From assembly GCF_000981585.1 (NCBI RefSeq), contig NZ_LN831776.1, positions 759,001 to 823,000 on the forward strand: a stretch of DNA of 64,000 nt, written 5' to 3'. This stretch comes from Paenibacillus riograndensis SBR5 (GTDB taxonomy: Bacteria > Bacillota > Bacilli > Paenibacillales > Paenibacillaceae). Made by a program: the position numbers and the translations under genes. Below the pieces are notes generated by a model. That model was not told where the DNA came from, did not search any database, and was given only the letters and a program-made list of their open reading frames with translations. Position 1 is the stretch's first letter. Each line of letters begins with the position of its first letter. This document shows, in pieces, positions 13,676-23,057 of the stretch.

Positions 13676-15235
13676 CTACTCAACTGAACGGGGAAGAGTA
13701 ACCCTGAAGGTGGTGCCTTCGCCGGGACGGCTCTCGACACGGATACCGCCGTGATGGGCATCCACAATGGATTTGGTAATGGACAGCCCGAGCCCCGAGC
13801 CGCCGTATTTGCGCGTGCGCGAAGAATCGCTGCGGTAGAACCGTTCAAACACATGGGGAATGTGCTCAGCCGCGATCCCGGAGCCATTGTCCTGCACCGC
13901 CAGTTCAGCTTCCGTGCCCCGGGCAGTCAGGCTGATATGAATAGTTCCCTTGTGAGCATCGGTATGTTGTACCGCATTCTGGAATAGATTTAGAATCACC
14001 TGCTTTAGCTTGTCGGGATCGTACATCCCCCGGATGCCGGGCGAGATATCGAAGGTAACCCTGCGGTCTCCGGCAAGCATGAGAAGCTGCGGCTGCATCT
14101 CGGCGATGATCTCTCCCAGCATCATGCCTTTGATATTCAGCTGCGGCGCTCCATCCATGCGTGCCAGAAGGAGCAGATCCTCTACCAGCTTGTTGATCCG
14201 TTTGGATTCCCCGTGCATGCTGGTCAAGGCGCCCATTAGCTGTTCCCTGTTATCAGCAGCTCCGCGCAGCAGCACTTCCAGGAAGCCGTGAATCGAGGTC
14301 AGCGGAGTCCTGAGCTCATGGGAGGCATCCGCTGCAAAACGGCGCATCTGCTCCTTGGCTTCACGTTCATTATGAAAAGAAATCTCCAGCCGCTCCAGCA
14401 TCCCATTAAAGGAGCGGGACAGCTTGTCGATCTCCGTCTGCCCCTGGTGTACGGGGAACCGCTCGCTGAGATTGCCTGCATCGATGATCTCCGCAGCTTC
14501 CCCCATGTTGGAGAGGGGAACCAGCGTTTTGCGCAGCGCAGGCAGATACAGCAGCAGTCCGGCCAGCAAGGCCACCACCGACAGCGCAGCAAAAATCAGC
14601 AGCTGCTGCATGATCACATCCTTCAGCGGTCCCGTGCTTACACTCATCTGCAGCAGCATTCTGGCCTCCTGCGGCTTGCCGAGATTCATGAATACGGCCA
14701 GATGCTCACTGCCGTCCGGTGCCGCCATGAGCCGGTAGCCGCCATTCGCCTTGTCCGTGGTGTGCTTCAGCAGATCATTGTATTCGGCATCGGTTAATCT
14801 TGGAGCAGGAGAATCAGACAGCGTCTCTTCCTGGAAATCCTTAAACCCCCCGTCCGCGCTGTATACAGCTATAGTCGTATGGGCATCCAGCAAAAGGGGC
14901 CTTCTTCCGGTGTTCCGCAAATTGCCGGGGGGGCGATTTCCGGGGCTTCCCGTATCCGGGCTGCCGGCTTCCCCGCTGCTCATCCCGGATGCATCGATGC
15001 CGCCGGCACCCCAAGCCGGCGGGCTGCTAAAAATCTCGCGCGGAACGGAACGGATCTGGGTTTCCATGGACTCCGCCCGGTTGGAGTAAATGAAGTCGCG
15101 CATGAGTACATACTGGAGCACACCAATTAACAGCAGCAGGCCGGAGAGAATCAGCAGAGAAATGACCAGCAGCTGCTTGCGCAGGGAATGCGGGGCAGGC
15201 AGACTGCCGAAAAAGCCTGTGATGCGGGCAATCAT
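13676..15235 (-). CDS. Sensor histidine kinase (HAMP-HisKA-HATPase)
   Basis: A 519-residue membrane kinase. Two hydrophobic helices (about 23-45 and 212-235) bracket a long extracytoplasmic region rich in Gly/Pro/Ser near its start. A HAMP segment follows, then the phospho-acceptor block FAADASHELRTPLTSIHGF (His about 306), and N (NLFQNAVQH), G1 (DNGSGI), F and G2 (GGSGLGLSI) boxes. The start overlaps the response regulator stop by 4 bp (ATGA), so the pair is co-translated. The extracytoplasmic sensor suggests envelope sensing; the signal is unknown. Confidence 0.93.
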   Translation of the reverse strand: MIARITGFFGSLPAPHSLRKQLLVISLLILSGLLLLIGVLQYVLMRDFIYSNRAESMETQIRSVPREIFSSPPAWGAGGIDASGMSSGEAGSPDTGSPGNRPPGNLRNTGRRPLLLDAHTTIAVYSADGGFKDFQEETLSDSPAPRLTDAEYNDLLKHTTDKANGGYRLMAAPDGSEHLAVFMNLGKPQEARMLLQMSVSTGPLKDVIMQQLLIFAALSVVALLAGLLLYLPALRKTLVPLSNMGEAAEIIDAGNLSERFPVHQGQTEIDKLSRSFNGMLERLEISFHNEREAKEQMRRFAADASHELRTPLTSIHGFLEVLLRGAADNREQLMGALTSMHGESKRINKLVEDLLLLARMDGAPQLNIKGMMLGEIIAEMQPQLLMLAGDRRVTFDISPGIRGMYDPDKLKQVILNLFQNAVQHTDAHKGTIHISLTARGTEAELAVQDNGSGIAAEHIPHVFERFYRSDSSRTRKYGGSGLGLSITKSIVDAHHGGIRVESRPGEGTTFRVTLPRSVE

Positions 15236-15918
15236 ACCAGATCCACCCGGTATCCGGCACCGCGCAGCGTGCGTATGATCCGGTGGTCTTTATCGCCCAG
15301 CTTTTCGCGGAGGGAGCGGATATAGACCTCAACGATATTTTCCTCGCCGCCAAAGTCATAGCCCCAGACCTTGTCCAGAATCATCGGCTTGCTCAGCACC
15401 AGGCCATGATTGATGACGAGGTATTGCAGCAGCTCATATTCCGTTGGGGACAGCTCCAGCACTTCGTCCTTGTGGCGGATTTCCTTGCGCCGGCCATCGA
15501 TGCGGAACGGTCCGCACCGCACTTCGCCGAGCAGTCCGGGGAACTGGTTGCGCAGACGCGCCTGAATCCGGGCCAGCAGCTCATCGAAGCTGAACGGCTT
15601 GACCATATAGTCGTCAGCCCCGATGGACAGACCTTTAACGCGGTCATCCACTTCATCCTTGGCTGTAAGCATGATGACGGCGAGTTCCGATTCTTCCGAA
15701 CGGAGATAGCGGCAGAGCTCAAATCCGTCCATTCCCGGCATCATCACATCCAGAATGGCCACATGGGGCTTGAAATCGGCAGCCACGGCAATTGCGCTGG
15801 CCCCGTCCGGCGCCGTCCTTACTTCAAAGCCCTCATTGATCAGGCCCAGCTCCAGGAACTGGAGAATGTGGGGCTCGTCATCCACGAGCAGCAGTTTTAC
15901 ACCTTGGGCAGCCTTCAT
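15232..15918 (-). CDS. OmpR/PhoB-family response regulator
   Basis: A 228-residue protein. The ATG at 15918 is chosen because GGAGGA lies 8 bases before it; a TTG five codons upstream would contain that site. The receiver domain has the acidic pair in LLVDDEP, phospho-acceptor Asp57 in AILDVMMPGMDG, and Lys in VKPFSFDEL. The C-terminal winged helix has ELSPTEYELLQYL and DKVWGYDFGGEENIVEVYIRSLR, typical of the OmpR class. Upstream lies TTCAGCAAACATTCA, shared with the glycosylation operon. Autoregulation and control of that operon are inferred. Confidence 0.94.
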   Translation of the reverse strand: MKAAQGVKLLLVDDEPHILQFLELGLINEGFEVRTAPDGASAIAVAADFKPHVAILDVMMPGMDGFELCRYLRSEESELAVIMLTAKDEVDDRVKGLSIGADDYMVKPFSFDELLARIQARLRNQFPGLLGEVRCGPFRIDGRRKEIRHKDEVLELSPTEYELLQYLVINHGLVLSKPMILDKVWGYDFGGEENIVEVYIRSLREKLGDKDHRIIRTLRGAGYRVDLV

Positions 15919-15951
15919 GCATTGTTCCTCCAAACCACTGATAGTTAGCTA

Positions 15952-15984
15952 CATTATGACATACCAGAATGAATGTTTGCTGAA
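15952..15984 (-). promoter_or_regulatory. Putative response-regulator box and -10 upstream of its own operon
   Basis: On the minus strand TTCAGCAAACATTCA (15984-15970) is followed 12 bp later by CATAAT (15957-15952), a possible -10, about 34 bp ahead of the start codon. All 15 bases match those at 6319-6333. The two TTCA half-sites are 11 bp apart, and the box sits where a -35 would be. Confidence 0.55.
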
Positions 15985-16131
15985 GATGGAACCATTAATT
16001 TGATGAAAGGATTTGAAATAGTCTTTCACAGTTACTCATAATGGTTAATCTAATTTATACGGGGATTTTAATGCTATTAATAAGAAATTTAGTTGGAATT
16101 TAAAAGTTTTCGGATGAAGCAATAAAGGGTT

Positions 16132-16200
16132 TTGACGGCGGCTATAGAACACTTTACAATAAGGATACTATCCGGTCTGAGGAGTCCTCTTCAGGGCCGG
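16132..16200 (+). promoter_or_regulatory. SigA-type promoter and leader hairpin of glgCDP
   Basis: TTGACG (16132-16137), 17-bp spacer, TACAAT (16155-16160). Just downstream, at the expected 5' end of the RNA, is an imperfect hairpin (16172-16200) with arms CCGGTCTGAGGA and TCTTCAGGGCCGG. The leader to the glgC start is about 220 nt. The rest of the 15919-16387 gap shows no gene. Confidence 0.7.
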
Positions 16201-16387
16201 AAATAAGTCCCATTCTATGAGTTTCCCCCGTTTTTGACCTTATCTATTCCTATCAAGCACGCTTCTTCCGCTACACTTCTTTCTGGAATTTCTATTTCTG
16301 CACTGGGTTAAATCTGCGCTGCATTATTCATCATCCAACCTAATTGATCAACATGCTTCAATACCCATAAGTCAAGGAGGCTCTTCC

Positions 16388-17551
16388 ATGAAGAAAAAAG
16401 AAATGGTAGCCATGCTATTAGCGGGAGGCCAAGGGAAAAGATTGAAGGGGCTGACCAAATCGCTTGCCAAGCCCGCTGTCTATTTTGGGGGAACCTACCG
16501 GATTATTGATTTCCCTCTGAGCAACTGCTCCAATTCGGGAATTGATACCGTGGGCGTGCTGACGCAGTATGAGCCGCTTGTGCTGCATTCTTACATTGGG
16601 GTAGGCAGCGACTGGGATTTGAACCGCAAGGATGGCGGGGTATTCGTATTGCCGCCGCATGAACGGGAGAACGGGAGCAGCTGGTACCGGGGGACGGCGG
16701 ATGCGATTTACCGCAATCTGAAATTTGTGGATCAATTTGATCCGGAGCATGTGCTGATTTTGTCCGGCGACCATATCTACAAGATGGATTATCACGCTAT
16801 GCTGCAGTACCACAAGGCCAGAAATGCCGACTGCACCATATCGGTCATCGACGTTCCGCTGGAGGAGGCCAGCCGTTTTGGCATCCTTAATACGGAGGAG
16901 GATCTCAAGATCTACGAGTTCGATGAGAAGCCGGCCAAACCGAAGAGCACGCTGGCCTCCATGGGAGTCTACATCTTCAAATGGGAGGTGCTCCGCAAGC
17001 ATCTGCTAGAGGATGGGGAAAACTCCGGCTCGTCCCATGATTTTGGCAAAGATATCATTCCGCTTATGCTGGCGGACGGCCAGTCCTTATATGCGTACCC
17101 TTTTGAAGGGTATTGGAGGGATGTAGGTACTGTTGCCAGCCTGTGGGAAGCGAACATGGATCTGCTGAGCGATACGCCGCCCCTCAATCTCAATGATCCG
17201 GACTGGCGCATCTTCACCCGCAACCCGAATCAGCCGGCACAATATGTGGCTCCGGGAGCGAAGGTATCGGGCTGCATTATTAATGAAGGCTGCATTGTCC
17301 ATGGAGAGGTGAAGCATTCGGTGCTCTTTTACGGTGTGGAAGTGGGTGAAGGCAGTGTGATTACGGATTCTGTCATTATGCCGAAGGTCAAGATCGGCAA
17401 GAACGTCAAGATTCACAAAGCCATCATCAGCGAGAATACGGTCATCGAGGATTATATGGAGATCGGAATAGAACGGGAGAATGAGGATGAAATTCTGCTG
17501 ATCGACAATCGAAGCAAAAAACGCCAATCTGTTGCAGCCAAAACCATATAA
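16388..17551 (+). CDS. glgC: Glucose-1-phosphate adenylyltransferase
   Basis: A 387-residue protein preceded by AAGGAGG. Seen: [20 protein letters not shown] with the pyrophosphorylase signature, then [38 protein letters not shown], and a C-terminal left-handed beta-helix with hexapeptide-like repeats (residues about 285-370). Reaction: ATP plus glucose-1-phosphate gives ADP-glucose, the donor for bacterial glycogen synthesis. First gene of a glgC-glgD-glgP operon; in Bacillus the GlgC/GlgD pair forms the active enzyme. Confidence 0.96.
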   Translation: MKKKEMVAMLLAGGQGKRLKGLTKSLAKPAVYFGGTYRIIDFPLSNCSNSGIDTVGVLTQYEPLVLHSYIGVGSDWDLNRKDGGVFVLPPHERENGSSWYRGTADAIYRNLKFVDQFDPEHVLILSGDHIYKMDYHAMLQYHKARNADCTISVIDVPLEEASRFGILNTEEDLKIYEFDEKPAKPKSTLASMGVYIFKWEVLRKHLLEDGENSGSSHDFGKDIIPLMLADGQSLYAYPFEGYWRDVGTVASLWEANMDLLSDTPPLNLNDPDWRIFTRNPNQPAQYVAPGAKVSGCIINEGCIVHGEVKHSVLFYGVEVGEGSVITDSVIMPKVKIGKNVKIHKAIISENTVIEDYMEIGIERENEDEILLIDNRSKKRQSVAAKTI

Positions 17552-17575
17552 CCAGCAGAAGACAGGGGGATTCCG

Positions 17576-18679
17576 ATGAAAGAACTCATGGGCGTCATCA
17601 ATCTTGACCATGAACTGGACCAATTAAACGAGCTGACCTATTTCCGCTGCGGTGCGGCTGTGCCTTTTGCCAGCCGGTACCGGCTGATTGACTTCGTTCT
17701 CTCCAACATGATGCGTGCCGAGCTGGAAAGCGTAGGGCTGTTTGTCCGCCGCAAATACCGCTCGCTCATGGACCATCTCGGCGACGGCAAGTCGTGGGAC
17801 ATGAACCGCAAGCATGGCGGGTTGTTCATTTTACCGCCCGACTGGAATGATCCGACGGATACTTCCCTGGGAGATCTGCAGCATTATCACAACAATCTCG
17901 ATTTCTTCAAGCGGGCTTCAGCCAAATATATCGTATTCTCCGGCAGCCAGCACATCAATACCGCAGACCTCCAGGAAGTGTATCAATATCACTTGGAGAA
18001 GGGTGCTGACGTCACGCTGGTGTACAAGAAGATTGAAGAGCTTCAGCCGGAGCATGATCCGTGCCTGCGGGTTGAGGTCGATGAAGACAGCAATGTGACG
18101 GAGATCCATCAGGAGAAGGACCATCCCAATGTGTATCTGGATATTTTTATTATGGAGAAAAAACTGTTCCTGGAGCAGGTCGAATACTGCATCGCCCATG
18201 GGGAAAGCTACTTTTTCCGCGATGCCATCCAGAAGAACCGCCACAAGTTCAAAATCGCCGCTTATGAATATACAGGCTATCACGCCGTGATCAATTCGCT
18301 GGAGAGCTATTACAAGAACAGTCTGAACCTGCTGCAGCAGGATAATTATTTCGGACTCTTCAAAGAGAACCCGGTCCAGACGAAGATAAAATATGAAGCC
18401 CCTACCCGCTATCTGGACAGCGCCGAGGTCAGCAACTCGCTGGTGGCCAATGGCTGCATCATCGCCGGAACCGTGGAGAACAGCGTGATTTTCCGGGGGG
18501 TACAGATCCGTAAGGGCGCGCGCATCGTCAATTCTGTAATTATGCAGAAATGCGTGATTGAAGAGAATGCCGTGATCGAGAATGTTATTATGGATAAAGA
18601 TGTGCATCTGAGCAGGGAACGGATACTTGTCGGGGACAGCAAACGTCCATTTGTGATTGCCAAGAGCAGTAAGATCTAA
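17576..18679 (+). CDS. glgD: GlgD subunit of glucose-1-phosphate adenylyltransferase
   Basis: A 367-residue paralogue of GlgC located 24 bp downstream. It starts MKELMGVINLDHELDQLNEL, lacks the GGxGxRLxxLT catalytic loop, and has the GlgD-type RYRLIDFVLSNMM and SGSQHINTADL (where GlgC has [10 protein letters not shown]). Family knowledge: GlgD is a non-catalytic partner that raises GlgC activity. The C-terminal beta-helix is retained. Assignment is secure from both sequence and position. Confidence 0.95.
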   Translation: MKELMGVINLDHELDQLNELTYFRCGAAVPFASRYRLIDFVLSNMMRAELESVGLFVRRKYRSLMDHLGDGKSWDMNRKHGGLFILPPDWNDPTDTSLGDLQHYHNNLDFFKRASAKYIVFSGSQHINTADLQEVYQYHLEKGADVTLVYKKIEELQPEHDPCLRVEVDEDSNVTEIHQEKDHPNVYLDIFIMEKKLFLEQVEYCIAHGESYFFRDAIQKNRHKFKIAAYEYTGYHAVINSLESYYKNSLNLLQQDNYFGLFKENPVQTKIKYEAPTRYLDSAEVSNSLVANGCIIAGTVENSVIFRGVQIRKGARIVNSVIMQKCVIEENAVIENVIMDKDVHLSRERILVGDSKRPFVIAKSSKI

Positions 18680-18726
18680 GCACAAGCCTGTCTACTAAAA
18701 AAGCATTTGTTAGGAGGAAACCGCTG

Positions 18727-21159
18727 TTGTTCAACGATAAAGAGACTTTTAAAGAAGTGTTCCGCAAGACACTCATCGGAAAACTGGGCAAGCCGCTGGA
18801 GGAAGCATCGAACGCCGACATCTATAATATTCTCGGCAACATGATCCGCGAAGATGTGGGGAAGAACTGGGCGGAGACCAACCAGAAGTTCAAGGCCGAT
18901 AAGGATAAGCAGGTATACTATTTTTCCATGGAGTTTCTAATCGGCAGACTTCTCGGCAATAACCTCCTGAATATGGGCGTGCTTGAGGTTGTGCGTGACG
19001 GACTGGCAGAGCTGGGATTCTCCCTCCGGGACGTGGAAGAGGAGGAAGCGGATGCGGGGCTTGGCAACGGCGGTCTGGGCCGTCTGGCTGCCTGCTTCCT
19101 GGATTCACTGGCTTCCCTGCAATATGCAGGGCACGGCTGTGGCATACGTTATAAATACGGCCTCTTCGAGCAGAAAATCGTTGACGGGTATCAGGTGGAG
19201 CTGCCCGATTACTGGCTGCAGAATGATAACGTATGGGAAGTAAGACGGGAAGACAAACAGGTGGAGGTGCGGTTCTGGGGGCATGTCGAGACGGACGAAG
19301 TGAACGGCGAGCTGGTCTTCGAGCATAAAGACTATGAAGCCGTGCGCGCAGTCCCTTATGATGTCCCGATCATCGGGGCAGACCGCAGACATGTGAATAC
19401 CCTGCGCAACTGGAGCGCAGAGTCCATCACCCAGCCTTCGCGGATGTTTGGTTCCCTGGCCGGAAGTGACTACCACAAATTCCTGGAATATAAGCGCTCA
19501 GTGGAATCGATCTCGGAGTTCCTCTATCCGGATGATTCGCAGTATGAAGGCAAGCTGCTTCGCCTGAAGCAGCAGTACTTCCTGTGCAGCGCCGGTGTGC
19601 AGAGCATCCTGCGGACCTTCAGCAAGACAGGGCTGGGCATTGAATCACTGCCGGACAAAGTGGCTCTGCATATCAACGATACGCATCCCACACTGGTCAT
19701 TCCGGAGCTGATGCGGATACTGATGGATGTGAACGGACTCGGCTGGGATCAGGCCTGGAGCATGACCACCCGGATGGTCTCCTACACCAACCACACCATT
19801 CTCAGCGAAGCGCTGGAGAAATGGCCGATCGGCATGGTGCGGGAGCTCCTGCCGCGCATTTTCCTCATTATCGAGGAGATCAACGCCCGCTTCTGCGGCG
19901 AGCTGATGAGCAAATATCCGGGGGATCAGAACCGGATTAATCAAATGGCCATCATTCATGATGACCAGGTGCGCATGGCCCATCTGGCCATTGTAGCCAG
20001 CCACAGCGTGAACGGGGTGGCTGCGCTGCATACGGAAATTCTGCAGAAGCGCGAAATGCGCCTCTTCAATGAGATGTATCCGCACCGCTTCAACAACAAA
20101 ACGAACGGCATCACCCACCGGCGGTGGCTGCTTCATGCCAACCCTGAGCTGGCCGGACTGATCAATGAATCCATCGGCACGCGCTGGGTTCATCATCCGC
20201 AGGAGATGATCGGCCTGATCAAATACAGCGAGGATGCATCCTTCCAGCAGCAGGTGGCCGGCATTAAACGCCGCAATAAGCAGCGTCTGGGCGAGTACAT
20301 CTTCAGCAAGCACGGGATTCAGGTAGATCCCGACTCGATTTTTGATGTGCAGGTAAAACGTCTGCATGCCTACAAGCGCCAGCTGCTGAATGTGCTCCAT
20401 ATTATGCACCTGTACAATCAGCTTAAGGATAACCCTTCCATGGATATGGTGCCGCGCACCTTTATCTTCGGAGCCAAGGCCGCGCCAAGCTATCACCTGG
20501 CGAAGCGGATCATCAAGCTGATCAACACAGTCGCCGATGTCGTCAACAAAGATCCGGAGATCAAGGGTAAAATCCGCATCTTTTTCCTCGAAAATTATTC
20601 GGTGTCCCTGGCGGAGAAGATTATTCCGGCTGCCGACGTCAGCGAGCAGATCTCCACAGCCAGCAAGGAGGCCTCCGGCACCGGCAACATGAAATTCATG
20701 ATGAACGGTGCGCTGACCATCGGAACGATGGATGGAGCCAATGTGGAGATGCATGAGATGGTCGGGGATAACAACATGTTCCTGTTTGGCTTGCGTGCCG
20801 AGCAGGTTATGGATTATTACCAGTACGGGGGCTATCATGCACGTGATATTTACAACGGGGACGGCCGTGTGAAGGAAGTGCTGGACCAACTGGTTACGCC
20901 GGGTCCCATCTGCTGCAATACCCAGGAATTCGATACGCTGTACCAGTCGCTGATTGACAATAATGACGAGTTCTTCGTACTGAAGGATTTCGCTTCTTAT
21001 GTCGAGACCCATGTCAATATTGATCTGGCCTACCGGAATCAGAAGGAGTGGCTGAAGAAGTCCATCATTAACATCGGGCATTCCGGCAAGTTCTCCAGCG
21101 ACAATACCATTGCCCGCTATGCATCCGAGATCTGGAACATTAATCCGGTGCAGCTGTAG
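18727..21159 (+). CDS. glgP: Glycogen/starch phosphorylase
   Basis: An 810-residue enzyme with TTG start and AGGAGG ahead. Seen: YYFSMEFLIGRLLGNNLLN, GNGGLGRLAACFLDS, AIHDDQVRMAHLAI, VKRLHAYKRQLLN, and the pyridoxal-phosphate region EASGTGNMKFMMNGALTIGT (Lys about residue 655). Reaction: phosphorolysis of alpha-1,4 glucan to glucose-1-phosphate. It is 47 bp after glgD, completing glgC-glgD-glgP. Glycogen synthase (glgA) and branching enzyme (glgB), present in the Bacillus operon, are not in this window. Confidence 0.97.
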   Translation: MFNDKETFKEVFRKTLIGKLGKPLEEASNADIYNILGNMIREDVGKNWAETNQKFKADKDKQVYYFSMEFLIGRLLGNNLLNMGVLEVVRDGLAELGFSLRDVEEEEADAGLGNGGLGRLAACFLDSLASLQYAGHGCGIRYKYGLFEQKIVDGYQVELPDYWLQNDNVWEVRREDKQVEVRFWGHVETDEVNGELVFEHKDYEAVRAVPYDVPIIGADRRHVNTLRNWSAESITQPSRMFGSLAGSDYHKFLEYKRSVESISEFLYPDDSQYEGKLLRLKQQYFLCSAGVQSILRTFSKTGLGIESLPDKVALHINDTHPTLVIPELMRILMDVNGLGWDQAWSMTTRMVSYTNHTILSEALEKWPIGMVRELLPRIFLIIEEINARFCGELMSKYPGDQNRINQMAIIHDDQVRMAHLAIVASHSVNGVAALHTEILQKREMRLFNEMYPHRFNNKTNGITHRRWLLHANPELAGLINESIGTRWVHHPQEMIGLIKYSEDASFQQQVAGIKRRNKQRLGEYIFSKHGIQVDPDSIFDVQVKRLHAYKRQLLNVLHIMHLYNQLKDNPSMDMVPRTFIFGAKAAPSYHLAKRIIKLINTVADVVNKDPEIKGKIRIFFLENYSVSLAEKIIPAADVSEQISTASKEASGTGNMKFMMNGALTIGTMDGANVEMHEMVGDNNMFLFGLRAEQVMDYYQYGGYHARDIYNGDGRVKEVLDQLVTPGPICCNTQEFDTLYQSLIDNNDEFFVLKDFASYVETHVNIDLAYRNQKEWLKKSIINIGHSGKFSSDNTIARYASEIWNINPVQL

Positions 21160-21212
21160 GCAGAACCTCCGGGTATCGATCGGGGGGAAGGACTTGTCCC
21201 GTCACCCGGCAC

Positions 21213-21263
21213 GCAAAAAGGCTCTCACCAGCGCAGATGATTCTGAGCGGTGAAGGCCTTTTG
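21213..21263. terminator. Shared terminator between glgP and msrC
   Basis: Inverted repeat AAAAAGGC..CTCACC with GGTGAAGGCCTTTT around a loop. A-rich left and T-rich right flanks allow it to end both convergent transcripts. Confidence 0.75.
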
Positions 21264-21280
21264 CCTGTTCGGAAAAGAAG

Positions 21281-21763
21281 TCAGCGGATAACTTCGGCAA
21301 CCATTCCGGCGAACCTTTCCAGGAAACGCCGTTCTTCATCATCGAAGCGGTGCTTGATCGGACTGTCGATATCAAGTACACCCAGCAGGCGGTCGCCTTG
21401 GACCAGCGGGACGACGATTTCGCTATTGGAAGCCTCGTCACAGGCAATATGTCCAGGGAAGGCATGCACATCGCCGACGACCAGTGTGCGGCGCTCGCTT
21501 GCGGCTGTGCCGCAGACGCCCTTGCCCAGCGGAATCCGGATACATGCGGGCAGGCCCTGGAAGGGGCCGAGCACCAATTCTTTGCCGTCGAATAAGTAGA
21601 AGCCGGCCCAATTGGTATCCGGCAGAGAAAATTTGAGGAGTGCGGAGGCGTTGGCCAGATTGGCAATGGCATTCGGCTCGCCTTCCATCAGTGCGCCGAG
21701 CTGGCTTAGAACGGATTCGTACCGCTCGCTGCGTGTGCCGTCATAGGGCATGGCTTGAAACAT
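21281..21763 (-). CDS. msrC: Free methionine-(R)-sulfoxide reductase, GAF domain
   Basis: A 160-residue single GAF-domain protein. It has the family pattern NWAGFYLF, then Cys in LPACIRIPLGKGVCGTAA (two Cys, 10 apart) and the third Cys in DVHAFPGHIACDEASNSEIVVP. These Cys are the catalytic/resolving set of fRMsr enzymes. Reaction: reduces free Met-R-sulfoxide to methionine using thioredoxin. Start preceded by GAAGGTG. Convergent with glgP. Symbol used in the E. coli sense; the Bacillus homologue is ytsP. Confidence 0.9.
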   Translation of the reverse strand: MFQAMPYDGTRSERYESVLSQLGALMEGEPNAIANLANASALLKFSLPDTNWAGFYLFDGKELVLGPFQGLPACIRIPLGKGVCGTAASERRTLVVGDVHAFPGHIACDEASNSEIVVPLVQGDRLLGVLDIDSPIKHRFDDEERRFLERFAGMVAEVIR

Positions 21764-22003
21764 GAAGCATCACCTTCCTGTACGATAAGTCAGCATAAAT
21801 CCATAACTGTAACTAACAACATAGTACAGCCCGGCGGGATACGTCAAGCATTCCGGGGATTTTAACAGAATGTATAAATTTTACACCGGCAGTTTGGGGG
21901 CAATACCCCGCTTATCTGGCAGATTTGGATCATGTTTCCGAAATCTCTCCACAGGGTAATGCTGTTATAAATACCTAAGGCTTCAGGCCGGAAGGAGTGG
22001 AAT

Positions 22004-22303
22004 ATGCGCGCCGATGTACAAAACTTGTTCATAGGAATCCACATGCTGTACCATGCCCATGAGAAGGACCTGACACTGACAGAGATGCTGCCGGAGCTGG
22101 AGAATCTGGGATACCGGGTGGCGGAACGCGAAGTGAAGCAGGAGCTGGAACGGCTCTCTCAGGAGAATTTCCTGACTGCCCATGGAGAGGCATACAGCCT
22201 TACCGGCACGGGAATTGAGGAGTTCAAGGCCATCCAGGACAAGCTTAAGGTGCTGTGCACCGAGGTGTTGAAACCAGTCAAGGCCGCGGGAGCTTCGGGA
22301 TAA
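22004..22303 (+). CDS. Small winged-helix-like protein of unknown function
   Basis: A 99-residue soluble protein with GGAAGGAGTGG before the ATG. Helix-strand pattern: DVQNLFIGIHMLYHA, then LTLTEMLPELENLGYRVAEREVKQELERL, then ENFLTAHGEAYSLTGTGIEEF. The last block resembles the wing and recognition region of PadR/MarR-like small regulators, but I cannot name a family. The upstream gap (21764-22003) has no other gene. Real by its ribosome binding site, codon use and start. Confidence 0.65.
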   Translation: MRADVQNLFIGIHMLYHAHEKDLTLTEMLPELENLGYRVAEREVKQELERLSQENFLTAHGEAYSLTGTGIEEFKAIQDKLKVLCTEVLKPVKAAGASG

Positions 22304-22461
22304 CGCCGGGGCTGCGTCAGAATAAGACAGCGTCTGTACCAGGTGGCGATCATGCCCCTTGGCAGGCGCTATTTTTATGCAGACAGAAAGTGGGCACACT
22401 TCACCTCAGAGAAAGGCTTTCATTTGATGTATACTAAGAAGGTTGAAGGAGGACGATCGCT

Positions 22462-23013
22462 GTGTATGTATCTGGTGGAGTAATTCCGGACCTGCCGGGA
22501 AAAAAAGTAAAACTGCGTCCGCTGGAAGCGGGACATGCGGCTGCGCTGTACTCCGTCTGGTCCCATCCGCAGGTTAACCGCTGGCTGGCTGCGCCGCTGC
22601 TGTCTTCACCGGAGGAAGCTGAACAGCTGATCGCCGTTCTCCTGCAAATGTCCCGTGAGGAAGAAAGCCTGCGCTGGAGCATCATCGGGCCTGAGGGGGG
22701 CGTAATCGGCAGCTGCGGCTATAACAGCTGGCAGCTTCAGGGTGCTTACCGGGGAGAAATCGGCTGCGAGCTGCTGCCCGATTACTGGGGATTGGGCTAT
22801 ATGCGGGAGGCGCTGGAACTGCTGCTGGACTATGGCTTCGCTGTGATGGGCCTCAACCGGATCGAAGCATTCTGCCATCCGGACAACCTCCGGGCACAGC
22901 GGCTGTTTCAGTCGCTCGGATTTCAGCGGGAGGGGCTGCTGCGTGAATACCGGCATACGGATGCCGGATTCCAGGATGTTGTCCTGTATGCATTACTGCG
23001 CGGCTCCAGATGA
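22462..23013 (+). CDS. GNAT acetyltransferase, RimJ/RimL type
   Basis: A 183-residue protein with GTG start and GAAGGAGG 9 bases ahead. Motifs: VKLRPLEAGHAAALYSVW at the N-terminus, IIGPEGGVIGSCGYNSW, then motif A GEIGCELLPDYWGLGYMREALELLLDY, and motif B NRIEAFCHPDNLRAQRLFQSLGFQ REGLL. This matches the ribosomal-protein N-acetyltransferase subgroup that also includes many small-molecule acetylases. Substrate unknown. It lies just upstream of an MFS exporter on the same strand. Confidence 0.88.
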   Translation: MYVSGGVIPDLPGKKVKLRPLEAGHAAALYSVWSHPQVNRWLAAPLLSSPEEAEQLIAVLLQMSREEESLRWSIIGPEGGVIGSCGYNSWQLQGAYRGEIGCELLPDYWGLGYMREALELLLDYGFAVMGLNRIEAFCHPDNLRAQRLFQSLGFQREGLLREYRHTDAGFQDVVLYALLRGSR

Positions 23014-23057
23014 TGAAGTTTTTGTTCTGATACATAGAGAGAGAGGATTTGGATTCA

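Noticed and set aside
19645..21081. 478-codon open frame opposite to glgP
   Set aside because: Antisense shadow of a well-conserved gene, without start signals or recognisable motifs.
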